DNA from: CAWFSE01 sp963697565
Lineage (GTDB): Bacteria > Actinomycetota > Actinomycetes > CAVWCF01
DNA: 64,000 bases
Direction: 5' to 3'
Assembly: GCA_963697565.1 (NCBI GenBank)
Contig: CAVOOM010000009.1
Coordinates: 71,219 to 135,218 of the forward strand
This document shows positions 18,033 through 28,447 of this stretch, in pieces. Made by a program: the position numbers and the translations under genes. Under the pieces are notes generated by a model that saw only the letters and a list, made by a program, of their open reading frames with translations, searched no databases and was not told the DNA's origin. Positions within the stretch are counted from its first letter, which is position 1. Every line of letters starts with the position of its first letter.

Positions 18033-18644
18033 GTGGCTCAACAGGAGCACCGTTCGCAGATGCGCGGGCGGATGGATCGCGGCGAGCTCTACCTCGCGGA
18101 CGCACCAGATCTGCTCGCCGCGCGGCTGCGGGCCCAGCGGCTGCAGCATGCGTACAACGCCATCGAGCCGGGGGACGCGGTGGCGCGCTCGGCCCTGCTC
18201 GCCGAGCTGCTGGGGGAGGTCGGCGAGGGGGTGGTGGTGCTGCCGTCGTTCCGCTGCGACTACGGCTTCAACATCTCGATCGGGGCGGGCACCTTCGTGA
18301 ACTTCGACGCAGTGCTGCTCGACACCTCGCCGATCCGGATCGGCGAGGCCTGCCAGCTGGCCCCGCGCGTGCAGCTGCTCACGGCCACGCATCCGGTCGA
18401 CCCGGGCCCGCGCCGCGCGGGTTGGGAGTACGGCGCGCCGATCACGCTCGGCGACAACGTGTGGCTGGGCGGAGGCGTGATCGTGTGCCCGGGGGTCGCG
18501 ATCGGCGACGACACGGTGGTCGGGGCGGGGGCCGTGGTCACCCGGGACCTGCCGGCCGGGGTGGTCGCCGTCGGCAACCCGGCGCGGGTGCTGCGCGCGA
18601 TCGGCCCGGACGACCGCGTCGAGGTGCCCGGGCCCGGCGAGTAG
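18033..18644 (+). CDS. maa: Sugar O-acetyltransferase (maltose/galactoside acetyltransferase family)
   Basis: 203 residues from a GTG at 18033 with GGAGGG five bases upstream. The N-terminal mac-type helical segment (RMDRGELYLADAPDLLAARLRAQ) precedes a left-handed beta helix of hexapeptide repeats (NISIGAGTFVNFDAVLLDTSPIRIG). The catalytic histidine is in LLTATHPVDPGPR, and IGDNVWLGGG-like turns and GNPARVLRAIG finish the protein. It should acetylate sugars from acetyl-CoA in the cytoplasm. The symbol is by family resemblance only. It is divergent from the VanY-type gene, with 142 bases between starts. Confidence 0.88.
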   Translation: MAQQEHRSQMRGRMDRGELYLADAPDLLAARLRAQRLQHAYNAIEPGDAVARSALLAELLGEVGEGVVVLPSFRCDYGFNISIGAGTFVNFDAVLLDTSPIRIGEACQLAPRVQLLTATHPVDPGPRRAGWEYGAPITLGDNVWLGGGVIVCPGVAIGDDTVVGAGAVVTRDLPAGVVAVGNPARVLRAIGPDDRVEVPGPGE

Positions 18645-18710
18645 CCCCGGGGCCGGCCGCCAGCGCTGGTTGACTGGCTGTCGTGCCGTCACTGACGCCG
18701 CGACCCGTGG

Positions 18711-19694
18711 GTGCTCGCCGCCTGCCTGGCGGCGGCCGTGCTCTCGCTCGCCGGCTGCGACCGAGCGGCCGACAGCGGGGAGGGCGGCACCCCGTCATCG
18801 CCGGCATCCTCGACCCCGGGTGACGGACTCGGTGAGGTGCAGTTCGGATCGGTCGTCACCCCGGACGGCCGCGAGCGGACGTACCGGCTCTACATCGCCG
18901 GGACGGCGCGCCCCAACCTGCCAGCGCCTCTGCTGGTGGCGATGCACGGGGGCGGGGGCTCCGGCGAGCAGTTCGAGCGCACCTCGGGGTTCGATGCCGT
19001 GGCCGACCAGCGTGGGTGGCTGGTGGCTTACCCCGACGGTGTGGGCGGCCCAGGGACCGCCAACCGCCTGCGCACCTGGAACGGGGGACCCGGGTACTGC
19101 TGCGGAGCAGCCGAGCGCGACGACGTCGACGACGTGGAGTTCATCCGGCTGCTGGTCCAGCAGATCTCCAGCGAGCGCCCCGTGGACCCGCTGCGCACCT
19201 ACGCCGCCGGGCACTCCAACGGCGGCATCATGGCCTACCGCCTGGCCTGCGAGCTCAGTGACGTGATCGTGGCCGTGGGATTGCAGGCCGGCAGCCTCGG
19301 GGTCGACCCGTGCGCCCCACCGCGGCCGGTCTCGCTGCTGCACCTGCACGGCACGGCCGACCGCAACCACCCCATCGACGGCGGCGTCGGCCCCAACGGG
19401 ATCTCGGGCGTGGACTTCAACCCTGCGATCGACGGGGTGCGCACCCTCGCGGCCGCGGACGGCTGCCCGAGCAGCCCTCGCACCGAGGTGGATGCCGCCA
19501 ACCCCGACGTCACCCGCGCGATCTGGTCGCCGTGCCTCGACGGCTCCGCGGTCGAGTTCGTCACGGTGGCGGGCGCCTCGCACGCGTGGATGGGGCGCGA
19601 GCCGGAGCGGGCCGCGCTGGTGGGCGAGGCGTACCTCCAGCTGGATGCGAGCGTCGTGATCGGCGACTTCCTGGCGGCGCACCCCCGCCGCTGA
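18711..19694 (+). CDS. Lipoprotein esterase of the PHB-depolymerase/feruloyl-esterase type (LpqC-like)
   Basis: 327 codons from a GTG at 18711. A hydrophobic stretch ends in the lipobox LAGC, so the mature protein is anchored outside the membrane. If one G of the run at 18709-18711 is extra, the chain extends to a GTG at 18683 and gains the charged n-region expected of a signal peptide; I think this likely. The alpha/beta-hydrolase core shows the oxyanion HGGGGSGEQF, nucleophile GHSNGGIMAYRLACE, the acid in HGTADRNHPIDGG and histidine in ASHAWMG. The natural ester substrate is unknown. Confidence 0.88.
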   Translation: MLAACLAAAVLSLAGCDRAADSGEGGTPSSPASSTPGDGLGEVQFGSVVTPDGRERTYRLYIAGTARPNLPAPLLVAMHGGGGSGEQFERTSGFDAVADQRGWLVAYPDGVGGPGTANRLRTWNGGPGYCCGAAERDDVDDVEFIRLLVQQISSERPVDPLRTYAAGHSNGGIMAYRLACELSDVIVAVGLQAGSLGVDPCAPPRPVSLLHLHGTADRNHPIDGGVGPNGISGVDFNPAIDGVRTLAAADGCPSSPRTEVDAANPDVTRAIWSPCLDGSAVEFVTVAGASHAWMGREPERAALVGEAYLQLDASVVIGDFLAAHPRR

Positions 19695-19709
19695 TGCCAG
19701 GCCGAGAGG

Positions 19710-20266
19710 TCAGGGCCGTCGGGCTTCGTAGCGGAGCCGGGCCATGCCGGCGCCGAGGTCGTCGCACGAGGTCAGGGTGAAGTCGTGACGGCCGGTGTGC
19801 GACCACAGCGGGACGCCCTCGCCGAGCAGCACGGGCACGACGTACAGCCGCAACTCGTCGACGAGGTCGCCGCGGAGGAAGGCGCCCGCGACCTCGCCGC
19901 CGCCGACCAGCCAGATGGCGCCCTCCGCGCGCACCGCGAGGTCGTCGACCAGGGCGCGCAGGTCGCGGCCGTCGTTCGCGAACACCCCGGCGGGGGCGTC
20001 GCCCAGCGGACGCCTGGTGACGACTGCGGTCGGCTTGCCTTCGTACGGCCAGCCCCAGCCGAGGACCTGGTCGTACGTCCGGCGGCCCATGACCAGCGAG
20101 CCGACCTCGGCGAGGAACTGCTCGTAGTCGGACTCCGCTCCCGCACGGCGTCGAGGAAGCCGACCCCGCCGTCGGCCTCGGCGATGTACCCGTCCAGCGA
20201 CAGCGCGACGTAGAGGACCACCCGGGTTGGCGCGCTGATGGATCCGGGCTCCGGGGTCGGGGTCAT
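19710..20266 (-). CDS. Dihydrofolate reductase-like (RibD C-terminal) protein (one frame shift)
   Basis: About 185 residues. The ATG at 20266 overlaps the stop of the upstream lipoprotein gene as ATGA. The N-terminal VVLYVALSLDGYIAEADGG is the family signature. Near 20140 a base appears to be missing; after it the chain continues AESDYEQFLAEVGSLVMGRRTY, then VVTRRPLG, IWLVGGGEVAGAFL and the closing DELRLYVVPVLLGEGVPL. Such stand-alone RibD_C/DHFR-like proteins bind NADPH but are rarely true folate enzymes; the substrate here is unknown. Confidence 0.85.
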
Positions 20267-20836
20267 CCGCCGGGCCGCCAGGTCATCGACTCCACCAAGG
20301 CCCTGAAGGCGGCCGAATCCGCAGCCACGTTCCCGTCCGGGGTGAACGAGGTGACGATCACTCCTTGCCCCTGCGCGGTGGCCACGGCCTTCAGGACGAG
20401 CGTCGGCCCGAAGACCCCCTCCGGGCAGTGGATCTCCAGCAGCCGCGCGGGCTGGCCGTCGAGGGCCACCTCGGACGTGGCCGCGGGAGGCGGGCAGCCG
20501 CGGTTGGCGGTGAGCCAGGCGGCGTGGGCGTCGGCGAAGGCTTGGACGTCCAGCGGGGTCGGCTGCCCGAGGATGAACAAATCCTGCGGGCCCGGCGGAT
20601 AGAGCCGATCGGCGTACGCGGCCGTGTGGTCGATGTCGCCGCCATCCCAGCGCTCGGTCGCGCCTGCTGAGTTCCAGCCCGGCGGGAGCGGGAGGGAGAT
20701 GCCGTACTGGGTCGAGGCGAAGAGGCTGGCAGACGGGCTGGGCTGCCGCATCGGCGCCGCTGTCGGAGCCCGTGCACGCGGTGGCGCCAGCGGCCAAGGC
20801 CGCGGCCATCGCCGCGGCAGCGAGCGCACGGATCAT
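20263..20836 (-). CDS. Putative lipoprotein, function unknown (one frame shift)
   Basis: About 190 residues after repair. The ATG at 20836 starts a signal peptide (MIRALAAAAMAAALAAG) ending in the lipobox GATACTGSDSGAD. One extra base at 20740-20742 shifts the frame, after which SPSASLFASTQYGISLPLPPGW continues. The mature domain looks like the small beta-rich type seen in many actinobacterial lipoproteins (GISLPLPPGW near the start, VESMTW at the end). No catalytic motif is visible. It is translationally coupled to the DHFR-like gene. Confidence 0.72.
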
Positions 20837-20956
20837 GCGCGGGACGCTAGCAGCGGCCTCGGCTCGCCCAACAGCCTTCGGGGGGCAGGCCGAATAGCAT
20901 GCCGGGGGAAGCGCGGGGAACCGGAGGAAGGGCCGTCCCGATGACCGTCCCCCACG

Positions 20957-21030
20957 CCCCCTGTAGCTCAGGTGGAGAGAGCGGCGGACTTCTAATCCGC
21001 GGGTCGCAGGTTCGAGTCCTGCCAGGGGGA
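20957..21030 (+). tRNA. tRNA-Arg (anticodon TCT)
   Basis: Acceptor stem CCCCCTG/CAGGGGG is perfect with discriminator A at 21030. The anticodon arm GCGGA-CTTCTAA-TCCGC gives anticodon TCT, and the T-arm GCAGG-TTCGAGT-CCTGC is intact. CCA is not encoded. Confidence 0.95.
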
Positions 21031-21098
21031 CCGTGCGCCAAGGACCGTCGCGAGGTCGGCCGGGGCGCGTCCGCCCTGCTGGGTGCGACGATGGGTCC

Positions 21099-21446
21099 AT
21101 GACGTCCGGTCACGAGCCCCTAGGCAGCCTCCTCGCGGTCAAGCAAGCCGAGCTTGAGGCCGAGCTCGCGGGGTTGGAGTCAGCGTCTGAGCCCACCGAG
21201 ATCTCGGGTTCGATCGCCTTCGGCAAGCGGGTGGGCGACGGCACCAGCATCGCCGTCGAGCGGCTCAGCCAGGTGGCGGCCCACGACCGTCTCCAGCAGA
21301 CGCTTTCGGACGTCAAGCGGGCCCGGGCCAAGCTGGATCAGCAGACCTACGGATTCTGTGACCGCTGCTACGAGCCCATCCCCGCGGCCCGGCTTGAGGC
21401 GCTCCCGTGGGCGGTTCGCTGCGTCGCCTGCGCCGCCCTTGACTGA
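21099..21446 (+). CDS. TraR/DksA-type zinc-finger protein
   Basis: 115 residues from the ATG at 21099. An N-terminal coiled coil (LGSLLAVKQAELEAELAGLE, later LQQTLSDVKRARAKLD) is followed by the C4 zinc finger FCDRC...RCVAC near the C-terminus. Small DksA-like proteins of this kind can reach the RNA polymerase secondary channel and modulate initiation. The acidic pair at the coiled-coil tip of true DksA is not obvious here, so the regulatory role is tentative. It starts 68 bases after tRNA-Arg on the same strand. Confidence 0.85.
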   Translation: MTSGHEPLGSLLAVKQAELEAELAGLESASEPTEISGSIAFGKRVGDGTSIAVERLSQVAAHDRLQQTLSDVKRARAKLDQQTYGFCDRCYEPIPAARLEALPWAVRCVACAALD

Positions 21447-21540
21447 CGGTCCGCGGTGAACCCGATCCGGCCATTCGCCGCCACGCGCGGGGCGGCAGCG
21501 GGCAGAGTGTGACTAGTGACCGCTCGGGGACGGAGGAGCC

Positions 21541-21999
21541 ATGACGGACCAGACTGCCGCCGAACAGATCGACAGGGTTCGACGCCGGCGCGCCGAGCTG
21601 CGGGAGTCGATCGGCGACATGGAGTTGGCGCTGGCCGAGGCCGTCCATGGGCGGGAGGCCGAGTGGACGGTGCTCGTGCGCGAGCGCTGTGCGCACCTTG
21701 AGGACGACTTCGCCATCCACCTCGAGGTCGCCGAGGCCCCCACAGGCTTGCACGCCCAGGTGCTTGCCGATGCCCCGTACCTCGCGCCGCAGGTGAACCG
21801 GCTGCAGCGCGACCACGCCGGCATCTCGAAGCAGTTCACCGAGGTGCACGGGCTGCTGGACCCCCCGGAGGGCGACGTCGACGTGGACGCCGTGCGGCTG
21901 TGCCTGACCGATTTGATCGGGCTGCTGGTGCGGCACCGCCAGCGGGGGGCCGACCTGCTGTGGGACGCGTACGCGACCAGCCTCGGCGGCGAGACCTGA
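21541..21999 (+). CDS. Hypothetical helical protein, possibly hemerythrin-like
   Basis: 152 residues, ATG at 21541 with GGAGG just upstream. It appears all-helical. Histidines recur in helix-compatible positions with acidic partners: DDFAIHLEVAEAPTGLHAQV, LQRDHAGISKQFTEVHGLL and LIGLLVRHRQRGADLLWDAY. This resembles the His/Glu/Asp spacing of hemerythrin-type diiron proteins, and a C-terminal RHRQRGADL segment recurs, as I recall, in actinobacterial proteins of unknown function. The ligand spacing is not exact, so a metal site is only a suggestion. No operon partner is evident. Confidence 0.65.
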   Translation: MTDQTAAEQIDRVRRRRAELRESIGDMELALAEAVHGREAEWTVLVRERCAHLEDDFAIHLEVAEAPTGLHAQVLADAPYLAPQVNRLQRDHAGISKQFTEVHGLLDPPEGDVDVDAVRLCLTDLIGLLVRHRQRGADLLWDAYATSLGGET

Positions 22000-22094
22000 C
22001 CCACCCGGGCCGCAGTCCGCTCAGGACCTCCCCACGCGGGCGCCCAGACCGGTACGTTCGCTGAGTCCGGACCCCTGGGTGAGGAAGTGGCGCG

Positions 22095-22932
22095 ATGTCG
22101 GTTGTGCGGGCAGCACTCGTCCAGACCCCCTGGACGGGCGACAAGGAGTCGATGATCGCGCGGCACGAGGAGTACGCCCGCGAGGCCGCCGCCGCGGGAG
22201 CCCAGGTCATGTGCTTCCAGGAGCTCTTCTACGGGCCCTACTTCTGCCAAGTGCAGGACGCCGCGTACTACGACTACGCCGAGTCGATCCCCGGCCCGAC
22301 CACCGAGCGCTTCCAGGCGCTGGCCGCCGAGCTCGGCCTGGTCCTCGTGCTGCCGATGTACGAGCGCGAGCAGGAGGGCTTCCTCTACAACACCGCCGCC
22401 GTCGTCGACGCGGACGGCTCGTACCTCGGCAAGTACCGCAAGCACCACATCCCGCAGGTCAAGGGGTTCTGGGAGAAGTTCTACTTCCGCCCCGGCAACG
22501 GCGGCTTTCCGGTGTTCGACACCGCGGTCGGGCGGGTGGGGGTCTACATCTGCTACGACCGGCACTTCCCCGAGGGATGGCGCGCCCTCGGCCTCAATGG
22601 CGCGCAGATCGTGTTCAACCCGTCTGCGACGTCGCGCGGCCTGTCGTCGTACCTGTGGAAGTTGGAGCAGCCGGCCTCGGCGGTGGCCAACGAGTACTTC
22701 ATCGGCGCCATCAACCGGGTCGGGGTCGAGGAGTTGGGCGACAACGACTTCTACGGCACCACGTACTTCGTCGACCCCGAGGGCGCCTTCGTCGGCGACG
22801 TCGCCAGCGACCGCGACGCCGAGCTGATCGTCCGCGACCTCGACATGGACAAGCTCACCGAGGTACGCAATCGGTGGGCCTTCTACCGAGACCGCACGGC
22901 CGGACGCCTACGACGACCTGGTCCGGCCGTGA
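22095..22932 (+). CDS. Nitrilase-superfamily N-carbamoyl amide hydrolase (beta-ureidopropionase / N-carbamoylputrescine amidase type; one frame shift)
   Basis: Hydrolyses an N-carbamoyl compound to amine, CO2 and ammonia. About 278 residues. The catalytic triad is visible as Glu in MCFQELFYGPYF, Lys in GKYRKHHIPQVKGF and Cys in YICYDRHFPEGW. An extra base near 22896 shifts the last codons; the natural end reads RPDAYDDLVRP and stops at 22932. It lies directly before the dihydropyrimidinase gene (22 bases), so the substrate is most likely the N-carbamoyl product of that enzyme. Sequence alone does not separate ureidopropionate from carbamoylputrescine. Confidence 0.88.
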
Positions 22933-22954
22933 GCACGCGAAAGGGGTGTCAATC

Positions 22955-24373
22955 GTGACCGTGCTGATCTCCGGCGGCACCGTCATCAGCCCGACCGGAT
23001 CGTCGGCCATGGACGTGCTCATCGACGGCGAGCGGATCGCCGCGCTGCTCGAGCCGGGCTCGACCCGGTTGGGCAGCGACCTCGCCGCGACCGCCGAGCG
23101 GGTCATCGACGCCACCGGCAAGTACGTGATCCCGGGCGGCGTCGACTGCCACACGCACATGGAGCTGCCGTTCGGCGGCACGTACGCCTCGGACACGTTC
23201 GAGACCGGCACCCGGGCGGCGGCGTGGGGCGGCACCACGACGATCGTCGACTTCGCCGTGCAGCGCACAGGTGAGCGCGTGCAGGACGGGCTCGCGGCTT
23301 GGCACGCCAAGGCCGAGGGGCAGTGCGCCATCGACTACGGCTTCCACCAGATCATCGGCGGCGTCGACGACGACGCGCTCAAGGCCATGGACGAGCTGGT
23401 GGCCGAGGGCATCACCTCGTTCAAGCTGTTCATGGCCTACCCCGGAGTCCTCTACAGCGATGACGGCCAGATCCTGCGGGCCATGCAGACCGCCGCCGCC
23501 AACGGCGCGATGGTGATGATGCACGCCGAGAACGGCATCGCGATCGACGTGCTGGTGCACCAGGCGCTCTCCCGCGGGGAGACCGCCCCGGTCAACCACG
23601 GGCTGACCCGGCCGTGGGAGACCGAGGAGGAGGCGGTGCACCGCGCGATCATGCTGGCGCGGCTGACCGGGGCCCCGCTCTACATCGTGCACATGTCGGC
23701 CAAGCAGGGGGTGGCCACGCTGCAGGCGCACCGCGACCAGGGCCTCAACGTGTTCGGCGAGACGTGCCCGCAGTACCTCTACCTCTCGTTGGAGGAGCAC
23801 CTGGCCGCCCCCGGCTTCGAGGGGGCGAAGTGGGTCTGCTCGACGCCTGTGCGGGCGGCGGCTGAGGGCCACCAGGACGAGTTGTGGAAGTACCTGCGCA
23901 CCAACGACCTGTCGGTCGTCAGCACCGACCACTGCCCGTTCTGCATGAAGGAGCAGAAGGAGCTCGGGGTCGGCGACTTCTCGAAGATCCCCAACGGCAT
24001 CGGGTCGGTGGAGCACCGCATGGACCTGCTCTTCCAGGGCGTGGTCGATGGGCGCATCTCCAAGGAGCGCTGGGTCGAGCTGTGCTCGACGACCCCGGCC
24101 CGGATGTTCGGCCTGTACGGGCGCAAGGGCGTCATCGCGCCGGGAGCCGACGCCGACGTCGTGGTCTACGACCCCAACGGCCACACCAGCATCGGCTACG
24201 GCAAGACGCACCACATGAACATGGACCACTCCGCGTGGGAGGGCTTCGAGATCGACGGCCACGTCGACACCGTGCTGTCCCGGGGTGCGGTGGTGATCGA
24301 CCAGGGCGAGTATCACGGCAGCAAGGGACATGGCCGCTACCTGAAGCGCGGCTTGTCGCAGTACCTCCAGTAG
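22955..24373 (+). CDS. hydA: Dihydropyrimidinase / hydantoinase
   Basis: Binuclear zinc amidohydrolase opening the ring of 5,6-dihydropyrimidines or hydantoins to N-carbamoyl amino acids. 472 residues from the GTG at 22955, which has AAAGGGG eight bases upstream. Metal ligands are visible: HTHME (residue ~60), the carboxylated lysine in TSFKLFMAYPG, MMHAENG, YIVHMSA and the catalytic Asp in VSTDHCPF. Length and motif order fit D-hydantoinase/dihydropyrimidinase. The flanking ureidopropionase-like and LLM oxidoreductase genes make a catabolic unit for pyrimidine or hydantoin nitrogen. Confidence 0.93.
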   Translation: MTVLISGGTVISPTGSSAMDVLIDGERIAALLEPGSTRLGSDLAATAERVIDATGKYVIPGGVDCHTHMELPFGGTYASDTFETGTRAAAWGGTTTIVDFAVQRTGERVQDGLAAWHAKAEGQCAIDYGFHQIIGGVDDDALKAMDELVAEGITSFKLFMAYPGVLYSDDGQILRAMQTAAANGAMVMMHAENGIAIDVLVHQALSRGETAPVNHGLTRPWETEEEAVHRAIMLARLTGAPLYIVHMSAKQGVATLQAHRDQGLNVFGETCPQYLYLSLEEHLAAPGFEGAKWVCSTPVRAAAEGHQDELWKYLRTNDLSVVSTDHCPFCMKEQKELGVGDFSKIPNGIGSVEHRMDLLFQGVVDGRISKERWVELCSTTPARMFGLYGRKGVIAPGADADVVVYDPNGHTSIGYGKTHHMNMDHSAWEGFEIDGHVDTVLSRGAVVIDQGEYHGSKGHGRYLKRGLSQYLQ

Positions 24374-24431
24374 GGGAGGCGCCGGGCCTGTTGGCGGGAC
24401 CGGCCTCCCGCGACCGGAAGGAGACCGGCGC

Positions 24432-25448
24432 ATGCAGCTCGGCGTCGTCCTGCAGTGCAACCCGCCCGCGTCGCGCGTCGTCGACCTGGCGCGCCAGGCC
24501 GAGAACCTCGGCTTCGACTACGTGTGGACGTTCGACTCCCACCTGCTGTGGGAGGAGCCCTTCGTCATCTACAGCCAGATCCTGGCCGAGACCCGCAAGG
24601 TCACGGTCGGCCCGATGGTCACCAACCCGGCCACCAGGGACTGGACCGTCACGGCCTCGCTCTTCGCGACGCTGAACGAGATGTACGGCAACCGCACGGT
24701 CTGCGGGATCGGGCGCGGCGACTCGGCGGTGCGCGTCCTCAACGGCAAGCCCACGACGCTGGCGACGCTGCGCGACAGCATCCACGTCATCCGCGAGCTC
24801 GCCAACGGGCGCGAGGTCGAGCACCAGGGGTCGACCCTGCGCTTCCCGTGGGGCGGCGAGTCCCGCCTTCCCGTGTGGGTCGCGGCGTACGGGCCGAAGG
24901 CGCTGGCCCTCGCCGGCGAGGTCGGGGACGGCTTCATCCTGCAGCTGGCCGACCCCTCGATCGCCGCCTGGACGATCAAGGCGGTCCGGGAGTCGGCCGA
25001 GCGCGCCGGCCGCGATCCGGACGCGATCACGATCTGCGTCGCGGCCCCGGCGTACGTCGGGGACGACCTGGCCCACATGCGCGACCAGTGCCGGTGGTTC
25101 GGCGGGATGGTCGGCAACCACGTGGCCGACCTCGTGGCCCGCTACGGGGACGACGGGTCGGTGCCGAGCGCGTTGACCGACTACATCAAGGGCCGCACGG
25201 GGTACGACTACAACGAGCACGGACGCGCCGGCAACACCCACACCGACTTCGTCCCGGACGAGATCGTCGACCGCTTCTGCATCCTGGGGACCCCGGCGGA
25301 CCACATCGAGCGGCTCGAGGAGCTCAAGGCGCTCGGCGTCGACCAGTTCGCCGTCTACCTCCAGCACGACGGCAAGGCGCAGACGCTTGAGGCGTACGGG
25401 GAGACCGTGATCCCCGCGGTGCGGGAGCAGGTCGCCGCCAAGTCCTGA
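24432..25448 (+). CDS. LLM-class flavin/F420-dependent oxidoreductase (TIGR03842 type)
   Basis: 338 residues, ATG at 24432. It is a luciferase-like TIM barrel: MQLGVVLQCNPPASRVVDLA, AENLGFDYVWTFDSH, VTVGPMVTNPATRDWTV and GIGRGDSAVRVLNGKP are characteristic of the TIGR03842 subgroup, commonly predicted to use F420. These genes recur beside dihydropyrimidinase and carbamoyl hydrolase genes in actinobacteria. The upstream reductive or oxidative step of this pathway has no other candidate in the window, so the enzyme may supply it; that is inference from context. It starts 58 bases after hydA. Confidence 0.88.
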   Translation: MQLGVVLQCNPPASRVVDLARQAENLGFDYVWTFDSHLLWEEPFVIYSQILAETRKVTVGPMVTNPATRDWTVTASLFATLNEMYGNRTVCGIGRGDSAVRVLNGKPTTLATLRDSIHVIRELANGREVEHQGSTLRFPWGGESRLPVWVAAYGPKALALAGEVGDGFILQLADPSIAAWTIKAVRESAERAGRDPDAITICVAAPAYVGDDLAHMRDQCRWFGGMVGNHVADLVARYGDDGSVPSALTDYIKGRTGYDYNEHGRAGNTHTDFVPDEIVDRFCILGTPADHIERLEELKALGVDQFAVYLQHDGKAQTLEAYGETVIPAVREQVAAKS

Positions 25449-25529
25449 TCGCGCCGCCCGCGGGTAACCGTCATCGGTCCGTACGATGGTTAGACCGCCG
25501 GGTGGGCGGGCGCGCGACGAGGGGGACCC

Positions 25530-26132
25530 ATGGGCGAGCCGCGGTCGATGCGCGTCGGCGGCCGGCTGTCGCTGGACTTCCTCAACACGGTCCACCCGCG
25601 CCACGGGCCGGACCCGGTTGAGGGACTGCGCGACTATGCGGCGGTCCTCGACTGGGCGGCCGAGGGCGGGGTGGCCGTGCCCTCGGGGGTGCCCGCCCTG
25701 CGGCGGATGGCCGCGGCGGAGCCGTTGGCGGCGGCGTTGGCGCATGCGCAGGTGCTGGCGTTCCGTGAGTCCCTGCACGGGGTCTTCGTGGCCTCGATGG
25801 GGGGCCTGCGGGTCGCCGCCGCGGGGCTGGCGAGCGTCAACGCGGTGCTGCGCGACGCGACCGACCACCACGTGCTCGTCGCGGGCCGAGGCGGCGGGGT
25901 GCGCGATGGCTGGGCGGAGTCCGACGACCTCGCGCAGGTGCTGTGGCCCCTCGCGATCGACGCGTGGGACGTGCTCACCGAGGTGGCGCTGGACCGGGTG
26001 CGCGAGTGCCCGGGCGGCGGCGGCTGCGGGCGGCTCTTCCTTGACACCTCGCGGTCGGGGACGCGCCGGTGGTGCGACATGCGCACCTGCGGCAACCGGG
26101 CCAAGGCCCGCGCCCACTACGCCCGCGGGTAG
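25530..26132 (+). CDS. CGNR zinc-finger transcriptional regulator
   Basis: 200 residues. The N-terminal half is the ABATE-type stress-responsive domain (SLDFLNTVHPRHG, then an all-helical region). The C-terminal 45 residues are the CGNR zinc finger: CPGGGGCGRLFLDTS, RRWCDM and the name-giving RTCGNRAKARAHY. It probably senses a ligand through the N-terminal domain and binds DNA. It follows the catabolic operon by 81 bases on the same strand and could regulate it. Confidence 0.9.
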   Translation: MGEPRSMRVGGRLSLDFLNTVHPRHGPDPVEGLRDYAAVLDWAAEGGVAVPSGVPALRRMAAAEPLAAALAHAQVLAFRESLHGVFVASMGGLRVAAAGLASVNAVLRDATDHHVLVAGRGGGVRDGWAESDDLAQVLWPLAIDAWDVLTEVALDRVRECPGGGGCGRLFLDTSRSGTRRWCDMRTCGNRAKARAHYARG

Positions 26133-26276
26133 CCCGCGCACGGCGGCCGTCCACAGCGCCGCGAGGCGCCGCCCTCGTCCCCAGATCGCCGCGCGGGCCT
26201 GTTGGCCGACGGCGGGGCCAGGCGAGGGTGGGCGCAGCCGGCGGATGGCCCGCCGCACCGTTTCGTGGGAGTTGCC

Positions 26277-26738
26277 GTGAACGAGACCCCTGTCACCGTG
26301 GTGGGCAATGTCGCCACCGAGCTCCGCCCCGGCTCAAGCGCCTCCGGCGCCGATATGGCGACGTTTCGGATCGCCTCGACGGCCCGCCGATTCGACCGCT
26401 CGGCCGGGTGCTGGGTCGACGCCCACACCAACTACGCGACCGTGGTCTGCTGGCGCGGCCTGGCGCGGCACGTGCTGGCCAGCCTGCACAAGGGCCAGCC
26501 GGTGGTCGTGACCGGCAAGCTGCACCTGAAGTCGTGGGAGAAGGACGGCAAGTCCGGGCTCACCGCGGAGATCGAGGCCGTCGCCGTCGGGCACGACCTG
26601 TCCCGCGGCACCAGCGTCTTCACCAAGTGGCAGCGGGAGTCAGCGCCTAGCGACGAGCGTCCGCTCGCGGACGCCCTGGCGGCCGGACCGGAGTCCGCCG
26701 CCCCGGCGCCGCCCCTCCCCGACGCGGCGGCGGCCTGA
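26277..26738 (+). CDS. ssb: Single-stranded DNA-binding protein, SsbB-like paralogue
   Basis: 153 residues from a GTG at 26277. The OB fold begins NETPVTVVGNVATEL, with ATFRIASTARRFDR, YATVVCWRGLARHVLASL and VVVTGKLHLKSWEKDGK. The C-terminal ~40 residues are Pro/Ala-rich and lack the acidic DDDIPF-like tip by which main SSB recruits repair proteins. This suggests a secondary SSB (like Streptomyces SsbB) rather than the replicative one. It lies 28 bases before ettA on the same strand. Confidence 0.88.
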   Translation: MNETPVTVVGNVATELRPGSSASGADMATFRIASTARRFDRSAGCWVDAHTNYATVVCWRGLARHVLASLHKGQPVVVTGKLHLKSWEKDGKSGLTAEIEAVAVGHDLSRGTSVFTKWQRESAPSDERPLADALAAGPESAAPAPPLPDAAAA

Positions 26739-26766
26739 CCTCCGCGCGGCCCGTACCCTTGCGCCC

Positions 26767-28437
<1,671 letters not shown>

Positions 28438-28447
28438 CCGGCGCCTG

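Noticed and set aside
24132..26258. 708-codon minus-strand frame opposite hydA, LLM and CGNR genes
   Set aside because: Antisense to three recognised families, with no domain of its own.
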